64,000 bases of DNA from Marvania coccoides (Eukaryota; Chlorophyta; Trebouxiophyceae; Chlorellales; Chlorellaceae), in NCBI GenBank assembly GCA_963854735.1, contig OY978099.1, positions 806,001-870,000 on the forward strand, read 5' to 3'. Shown here piece by piece: positions 58,469-64,000 of this stretch (its first letter is position 1; every line of letters begins with the position of its first letter). The notes beneath the pieces are model-generated. The model was not told where the DNA came from. It was given only the letters and a program-made list of their open reading frames with translations, and ran no database searches. Both the position numbers and the translations under genes were made by a program.

Positions 58469-59469
58469 CTAAGTTACGCACAGCTTTCGGCTCGTCACAC
58501 TCCCTCTGCCCTGAATTTCAACAACATCCACCGAAACCGCCAGCACAGCGTACGCATTGCTTCCGCTGGGCGCTTCCAGCAGAGCTTCCAACGTCACAAA
58601 GTGCCTGTTCCCGCCAAACGAAGCGTAACCCCCCAGGTGATCATGTCCCGCAAGAGCTAGCCTAAACGCGGGGCTCGCCAGGCACGCCTCCTGCAACGCT
58701 CTCCAGTTCCAAGCCATGTGCGTGGCCCTCACCGCTCCCATGCCGAATTGATGGTGACAGGCCACTATAACCCGCTCCCCTGCCGCCTCTGCCGCCCCCA
58801 GCGCCTGCCGCAACCACTCTAATTGCCTCTCAGACACTCCGCCATTCCAGCATGCCATCTGAGGGTTCTCCTCGCTCAGTGGGTGGGCAGCTTCAAACGC
58901 CCTCGCCTCTGCCCACTGACCTGAGCCTTCAGGAAAGCCAGAGTGCCCGGAAATCTCGGTGGTGTCGAGGACCACAAGCCTCCACTTGTGGGGTAGCTGC
59001 ACTGTGAAATAGCCTAGCTCTGGCATACGTAACTGCGTCATAAGAGGTGCCCGCCCCGCAGCTAAGCAGTGGTTGCCAATAACGTGCACTGCTGGTATTT
59101 TCCCGGCCAGCTGCTCGTCGAACATGGAGGAGATGAGCTGCAGCTCCGCCTGGGTGGCCTCTGCGGTGGCCCCTCCGTTGATGATGTCGCCCAGGTGGAG
59201 AACCAGCTCTAGGCGGCGGTCGGAGGGCGATCGATGGGCGGAAAGGTCGGCGAGAGCGGCGTTGAGCTTCGCGGGCGCCTCTCTGAACCGCTGGGTGCGT
59301 CCTTCTGTGGTTCCATCGTCCTGAAAGAGAAAGAGAGTAGAGGAAAGAGTTGTAAGAATACAGGTGCTTCGGTCCAAACATGCTTGCTACTTCTGTTTTC
59401 TAGCGGCACAGAACACACCAAATCAGCGTACTGGACGTCTGCAATCAGCCCAATTTCAAACTGGGGCAT
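58469..59469 (-). CDS. Mn-dependent ADP-ribose/CDP-alcohol diphosphatase-like metallophosphoesterase
   Basis: Two exons (59469-59419, 59320-58469; phase 0) give 300 residues. Exon 1 encodes MPQFEIGLIADVQYADL, whose Asp-x-Gln start is typical of the ADPRibase-Mn branch. Further metal-binding blocks are LVLHLGDIINGG, HVIGNHCL, VIVACHHQFG and LALAGHDHLGGY; between them lies the family's PMACWNGGVSERQLEWLR text. Members hydrolyse ADP-ribose, cyclic ADP-ribose and CDP-choline. Choosing the gtgtgt donor at 59418 gives VQYADLDDGTTEGRTQRF, matching the DVQYAD..DG order of the family. Likely cytosolic; no signal seen. Confidence 0.9.
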
Positions 59470-59795
59470 ATTTTTCAGATTCGGGAACAGGGTGTAAAGA
59501 TGCAGAATTTCTCCACACCCTAAATTCGAAATTCGCTTGATGAGCGTGAGTTTGGAGACCCCTATATTAAAAGCAGGACCACAGCTTTCAATATCATGCT
59601 AAAATCGGAGTGAATAACGCGGATTTTAATTCGCGGCCTAATTATATTCACCCCCGCGCTGCGGCATTTTGGCTTTTGTCATTGAAACCCAAAACTTGCT
59701 TTGACCAAAATTTGAATTGCTGAATTCGGCCATCACGAGATGCCAGGACATTTTTAATTTATATTATTACATTGCATGCATATCGGCTTCTTCCA
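59470..59795. promoter_or_regulatory. Shared upstream interval of the ADPRibase-Mn-like (-) and DUF486 (+) genes
   Basis: 326 bp between divergent starts, AT-rich. Both promoters must lie here. No defined element recognised. Confidence 0.45.
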
Positions 59796-60717
59796 ATGGC
59801 GCTCTCAAAAGCCGCACGAGGAGCTGTCGGCATAATTATGCTTCTTTGCTCGACTTCTTTCATGAACGTGGCCTGGTATATGCACTTGAAGGTGAGCAAT
59901 AATAAATGGATGGTATATAGAGAGCGAGTGGGAGAAGAGTAGGAAGAGGCAGGAGTGGTCAACCGCTTCTGCTTCTGCAGCCGCTTGCTTGGGAGGGGGG
60001 CTAGGAGAGGGCCCAACGCGACTGGGCTGAAAAGAGAAAAAGTGCCGAGTTACATGCGCACCATCGTTCCCCATTACCGCCTTGACCACTTCCTTTATTG
60101 CGCAGTTTGAAAGCTGGTCCCTCGTTCAAAGCATTTTTATTTCGTGGTCAATAGCGCTGCCTGAGTACTCGCTGCAAGTCCCCGCCAACCGAATAGCGCA
60201 CGTCAGCCACGGGGGGCCCTTCTCCGCCCCCCAGCTCAAAGTGATCGCGGAGCTGTTCTCGTTGGTCACCTTTGCGGTATTCAGCGCCGTCGTGCTGAAA
60301 GAGAAGCTGCGCTGGGTGGACCTGGGGGCGTTCGCGCTCATCTTTGGAGGTGAAAAAACTCGTTCAATACGTGCACTACCTCAATGTAGTCTTTTTCCAA
60401 CGAAAATTCTAAATAATTTATCTTTTCAAGGTGTACTTTTGTCGCTCCTAACCAGGCCTCCTACTACGTCCCCACCGCCCCCTTCAACGCCACCACCGCC
60501 TCCTCCCCCAGAGCCCAGCAGTGCGGTGGTCATAGCAGAGGTGCAGCTCAAAATTCGGCACAATACAGGCGGAAGAAAACGCACCATGGATGCCTTAGGC
60601 CTTGCTTCAGGGCAAGAAGATGCAGCAAAAACATCAGAGATTGGCGATACTCAATTGATAAACGCGACGCAGCAATCGACAAAAGAGGAAACCTTGCCTA
60701 GCTTAATCATTTCATGA
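59796..60717 (+). CDS. DUF486/DMT-like small membrane protein
   Basis: Three exons (59796-59891, 60106-60349, 60431-60717) give 208 residues. The first 113 match the bacterial and algal DUF486 family: NVAWYMHLKFESWSLVQSIF, ISWSIALPEYSLQVPANRI, FSAPQLKVIAELFSLVTFAV and LRWVDLGAFALIFGG, with four membrane segments of drug/metabolite-transporter style. No substrate is known. Normal members stop soon after FALIFGG; here a Pro/Ser/Thr-rich tail of about 95 residues follows. The last intron is weak: its acceptor ends tttcaag, and the frame also stays open straight through it. So the tail, or the choice of last exon, is uncertain. The N-terminal 110 residues are firm. Confidence 0.75.
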
Positions 60718-60898
60718 CGTATTAAAACAATAAATGAACATAAAAAGAAAAGTTGTTTCTGTATAGTATACAGTAATCTCAAGTCAAGGGGAGTCACGCA
60801 ATGCTTCTTTTGTCCAGTCATCCGCTATAGCTGCTCTCTGTCGCTGTCCTACACTCCGCCCTGCTATCCCAACGCACTCCCTCTGCTCTCCCCCTCCT
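60718..60898. other. Convergent 3' spacer
   Basis: 181 bp between the 3' ends of the DUF486 and CNOT3 genes. No gene seen. Confidence 0.4.
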
Positions 60899-63134
60899 TT
60901 ATGCCACCAGCTCGTCCTCCAGGGCATCGTACTTGAACAGGAAGTCGCTCTTCAGGCGGTAGCACCACCCAGTGGGGGCTGCCCCACCTTCTGCCTCCCT
61001 CAGCTGCGAGTCAAAGTAAACGTACGTGCCCTGCTCCCAGTCGTCGCCCGGCTGCCCGCCTGCCTTGGGCTCCGCGTGGCGCTGGAACCACGCCTGGTGC
61101 TGCTTGTGGAACCGCCACGCCTGCTGCTTGAGCGACCGCGCCGCCAGGTACTGCTGGTGACTCCCCGGCTGCTGGTAGAAGGCGAAAAACAATGTCTCGG
61201 GATCCAGCTTGTCGTACAGGGCGGGGTTCTCGAACACGCCCAGGCGCTGGGCGGGGTAGGAAGAGGGCGGGGCCACGGGGGGCGGGCGCGGGCGCAGCGG
61301 CAGCTGCTGCCACTGCGAGTCTCCCGGCTGGGGGATGGAACGGGGGGCCGCCGCCTGCAGCAGCTGCAGGCACTGCGCGGGGGTGAGCCCCGCGGTGCTG
61401 TCCTGGATACCCATGGCCCCCATCTGCGAGGTGAGTTGCTCCAGCCCGCCATCCATCAGGCGGGGATCGTAGGGGCCGCTGCCGATGGGCAGCTCCTGTG
61501 CCGCCGCCGCCGCGGCGGCAGCGGCAGCGCCCAGTGCCGGCCCCACGGGCGGGTGAGGCTTGGCCAGACCGGTGGGGGGGGGCAGGGTGGCGGGGGAGCT
61601 GGCCTGCCCCACGCCGTTGCCGCTTTCCAGGGCGGGAAATCCACCGTCAGTATGCTGCCCAGCTGGTGCTGTGGTGCTGGTGCCGCCAGAGCCAGTGGGG
61701 GTGAGCGGCGACGCCAGCTGAGGCCCGTTCGTGGCGCCCAGCCCCTGCGGCTGCGCGCGCAGCGGGGTGCCGGGGCCAGAAGAGGACGGCGGCGGCGGCG
61801 GCGCAGCCGCTGCAAGAGCGGCAGCAGCGGCTGCTGCCGCAGCCGGCGACGCCGGCTCCTTGCTGCTGGAGCGGGGCAGGGCGATGGGCGTCGTCGAGGC
61901 CGACGCCGCTCCGCCAACAGTCGCAGCCACAGCTGCTGATGCAGCCGCAGCGACTGGAGTCACCGCCACCGGCACCGCTGTCACAGCAACAGTCTTTGCG
62001 GGCACCGGGGTGGCCGCCCCGGGAGGCACCTTTTTCTCCTCGCTCGGCTCTGTCTCCGACATCAGCCGCGTGTTGCCCTGCGCCGCCAGCTGCGCCTTGG
62101 CTGCCAGCGCCGCCGCCTTCTGCCGCTCCCGCTCCTTCTCCTCCCGCTCGCGTTCCTTCTGCGCCTCCCGGTCTTTTGCCACCTTCGAGTGGCTGGGCGG
62201 CGCCGCCACCACGGCCTCCGCCATTCCTTCCAACTGGTCCAGCACATCGGCATACAGATCGTCGGGGATTTCAAACTCCTCAGGATCATCCTGGCTGCGA
62301 TCCAGGTAGTCATCCACCAGGTCCTTGATACCCTCCACGTCCTCCGTCGTGATCTCGTCGTTGTCCAGCAGCCGCAGCATCTGTTCCAGCCGCGTGATGT
62401 GCTGGCGGTGGCGGGCCAAGAACTCTTCCAGGCTCACCACCCGCGGGAGGGGCTTGCTCTTCTTCCCACGCGTGGCCCCCGACGACAGGTCCTCGATCTC
62501 TGCCTCGAACTCCTCAATTTGGGTGTTCAGGGTGTCTACAGTGGCGTTCAGCCAGTCCCGCATCTCCTGCTTCGCTTTCTCTTTCGGGTCCTGCCGTGCG
62601 GCCGCCGCCTGCAGGCCCTCTTTGCTGAAGGCCTTGGTCTTGGCCTCCTTCTCGCACACCTTGAACTTCTCCATCCTGCGCTCGATGTCGCGGCGGGCGT
62701 CGGCCAGAGACGACTTGTCCTTGATCTCGCTGTTGGCGTGCCATGTCTTGATCTGGTCGCGGAACCGCTGCAGCTTTTTAATCTCCGTCTTCAGGTTGCC
62801 CTCGAGCTTCTCCTTCTGGTTGGCATTGTCCGTGGCATAGAGCTGCAGGGGGGAAAATTGAGAGATGATGGGCAAGGGTGGTTAAAAATGTGAGTAGGGT
62901 GGGAGATCGACCGAAATAATGTGAATGTATTAATGTTGTGGGCGAGTGAAAGCGGTGCAAAGGTGGTGGGCGTTGCACGCAAGACGAAGTCGTAAAGTGT
63001 AATTCGATCGAAGAGTTTTTTTAGCACGCTGCGGGACGCACCTGCTCCCAGATGTCGTCAAACACTGCCAGTCCCTCTTGAACCTTCTTGAGAGTCTTAT
63101 CGATTTCTCCTTGGAGTTTTCTCAACGTCGCCAT
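60899..63134 (-). CDS. CNOT3: CCR4-NOT complex subunit 3 (NOT3/CNOT3)
   Basis: Two exons (63134-63042, 62842-60899; phase 0) give 678 residues. The N-terminal Not3 coiled coil starts [20 protein letters not shown] and goes on through [20 protein letters not shown] and [21 protein letters not shown] middle part of about 250 residues is Ala/Pro/Ser-rich, and the C-terminal NOT box contains [40 protein letters not shown] and a final [21 protein letters not shown]3 pairs with NOT2 to form the scaffold arm that links CCR4-NOT deadenylase to ribosomes and decapping factors. It is divergent from the cyclophilin-like gene (291 bp between starts). Confidence 0.96.
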
Positions 63135-63425
63135 CGTGTGTTAAATCAATTCAGCATTTCTCGAAGCGAGGCGTCCCTACAAAGTGTTTTGTTTAAGTTC
63201 CGACTTAAAATATAAATAAAAATGTCAAAAAAACAGGAGAGAGATGTTGTCGAGGGCTATTTTTTGTGTGCGATTTTTCGAGTTTGCGCAGCAGTGTGGC
63301 CGTATATTCATTTTTCTATTTTAATATACGCTTTATGTACTGAGACCTACGCCAGCGAAAGGCTTGTTATTGTCTATACGCCACCAAATTCGATTCAAGA
63401 AGCTAAAACTCCATTTTTAAAGACC
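63135..63425. promoter_or_regulatory. Shared upstream interval of CNOT3 (-) and the cyclophilin-like gene (+)
   Basis: 291 bp between divergent starts. The cyclophilin frame is open back to an ATG at 63222, so part of this could be coding, but its AT-rich codon use differs from the exon after 63426. A TATA-like aaatataaataaa lies at about 63207-63219. Confidence 0.4.
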
Positions 63426-63846
63426 ATGACGAAGTTCGTGGGCGACGCCCTGGGCGCCAGGTCCGGCAGCAGGGCCAAGCCGTATACCTCCAAGGAACGA
63501 CAGAAGAACATGGTCCAGTTTTTGGCTTCTGGGCACCATCCCGATGCAGACCGCATGCGCCGGGCCGCTGCAGAGGGCAGGGTGGTCATGGAGCTGCCGC
63601 CGCTGGACCCCAGCCGGCCGCACATCTTTCTGCAGCTCAGTGTGGGCCGAAAAGACGCTGGGCGGGTTGTTATTGAGCTCTTTGACGACGTAATTCCGCC
63701 CTCCGCCCGCCACTTCCAGACCCGCTGCACCAAGAGCGCGACTGACTGTTTCGCGGGGACGCGCGTGCACAAGGTGCTGCAGGGCCTCGCCATCTTCGGC
63801 GGCAAGTCCCAAAAGTAAGAGACGCTGCTCTATAACCCCACCGCAT

Positions 63847-63883
<37 letters not shown>

Positions 63884-64000
63884 GCCTCCTAGATGTGGTT
63901 CTAAACACACACACACACACACCCTCCCCACCAGGTTTATCGAATCGCTGCAGATGAAGCGCGAGCCCACGCTGCGCCACGTGGCCTCTGGCGCGGTGTC
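63426..64000 (+). CDS. Cyclophilin-like protein, 5' part (cut by window edge)
   Basis: Exons 63426-63814 and 63935-64000 (incomplete) encode the first 152 residues. From about residue 55 the sequence follows the cyclophilin fold: PHIFLQLSVGRKDAGRVVIE, LFDDVIPPSARHFQTRCTKS and FAGTRVHKVLQGLAIFGGKS. In active peptidyl-prolyl isomerases the last block reads F-H-R-V-x-x-x-F-x-x-Q-G-G-D; here the catalytic Arg is Lys, the Gln is Phe and the Asp is Lys, so isomerase activity is doubtful. The N-terminal 50 residues are basic (SGSRAKPYTSKERQKN). The intron holds a run of 32 A and a CA repeat. The rest lies beyond 64000. Confidence 0.75.
63851..63922. repeat. Poly(A)32 and (CA)n inside an intron
   Basis: 32 adenines at 63851-63882 and nine or so CA units at 63905-63922, both in the intron of the cyclophilin-like gene. 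The A-run could be slippage-expanded or the mark of an old retroposed end; no element is seen next to it. Confidence 0.85.

Noticed and set aside
63851..63882. Poly(A)32 as the tail of a retroposed gene
   Set aside because: The preceding exon belongs to a spliced gene that goes on after the intron, and no target-site duplication or element is seen. Simple slippage in an intron explains it.

Overview
This is nuclear DNA of a photosynthetic eukaryote, most likely a green alga (Chlorophyta). GC-rich exons are cut by short AT-rich introns (about 70-275 nt) with near-consensus splice sites. The proteins are typical eukaryotic housekeeping types. A plastid geranylgeranyl reductase is present, and several genes carry TGTAA shortly after the stop codon (for example near 10632, 11782, 13274, 23099 and 29047), the usual green-algal polyadenylation signal. 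I cannot name the species. I see no prophage, transposon, CRISPR array, tRNA or rRNA.

I built 27 gene models with about 60 introns by joining exons at phase-consistent GT-AG or GC-AG sites. In order: TBC-domain RabGAP, TANGO2/NRDE, bestrophin channel, MATE transporter (-), TBL2 WD40, SYS1, plastid PH-like protein (-), a small 94-residue membrane protein, organelle-type LeuRS, VPS25 (-), PAN2, NT5DC-type HAD nucleotidase (-), microcephalin-like BRCT protein, CHLP (-), Rieske protein, ORMDL (-), PCH2/TRIP13, WDR26/GID7 (-), an acidic type I membrane protein (-), a membrane-anchored TPR protein, a sugar porter (-), UFC1, a 2315-residue CW-PWWP-chromodomain-SNF2 protein (-), an ADPRibase-Mn-like phosphoesterase (-), a DUF486 membrane protein, CNOT3/NOT3 (-), and a cyclophilin-like gene cut off by the right edge.

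The genes are not operons. They cover trafficking (TBC, SYS1, VPS25, TANGO2), mRNA deadenylation (PAN2, NOT3), chromatin and DNA damage (SNF2 protein, microcephalin-like, PCH2), protein modification (UFC1, WDR26), sphingolipid control (ORMDL) and plastid metabolism (CHLP). Strands alternate strongly: 20 genes form ten head-to-head pairs whose start codons lie only about 254-436 bp apart.

The points most worth following are: the large SNF2 protein, whose helicase motifs are eroded; a PAN2 whose usually dead ubiquitin-protease domain has Cys, His and Asn/Asp at the catalytic positions; an unusually high share of GC-AG introns (6 of about 60); a four-exon 94-residue gene; a cyclophilin fold with substituted catalytic residues; and an acidic repeat membrane protein of unknown role.
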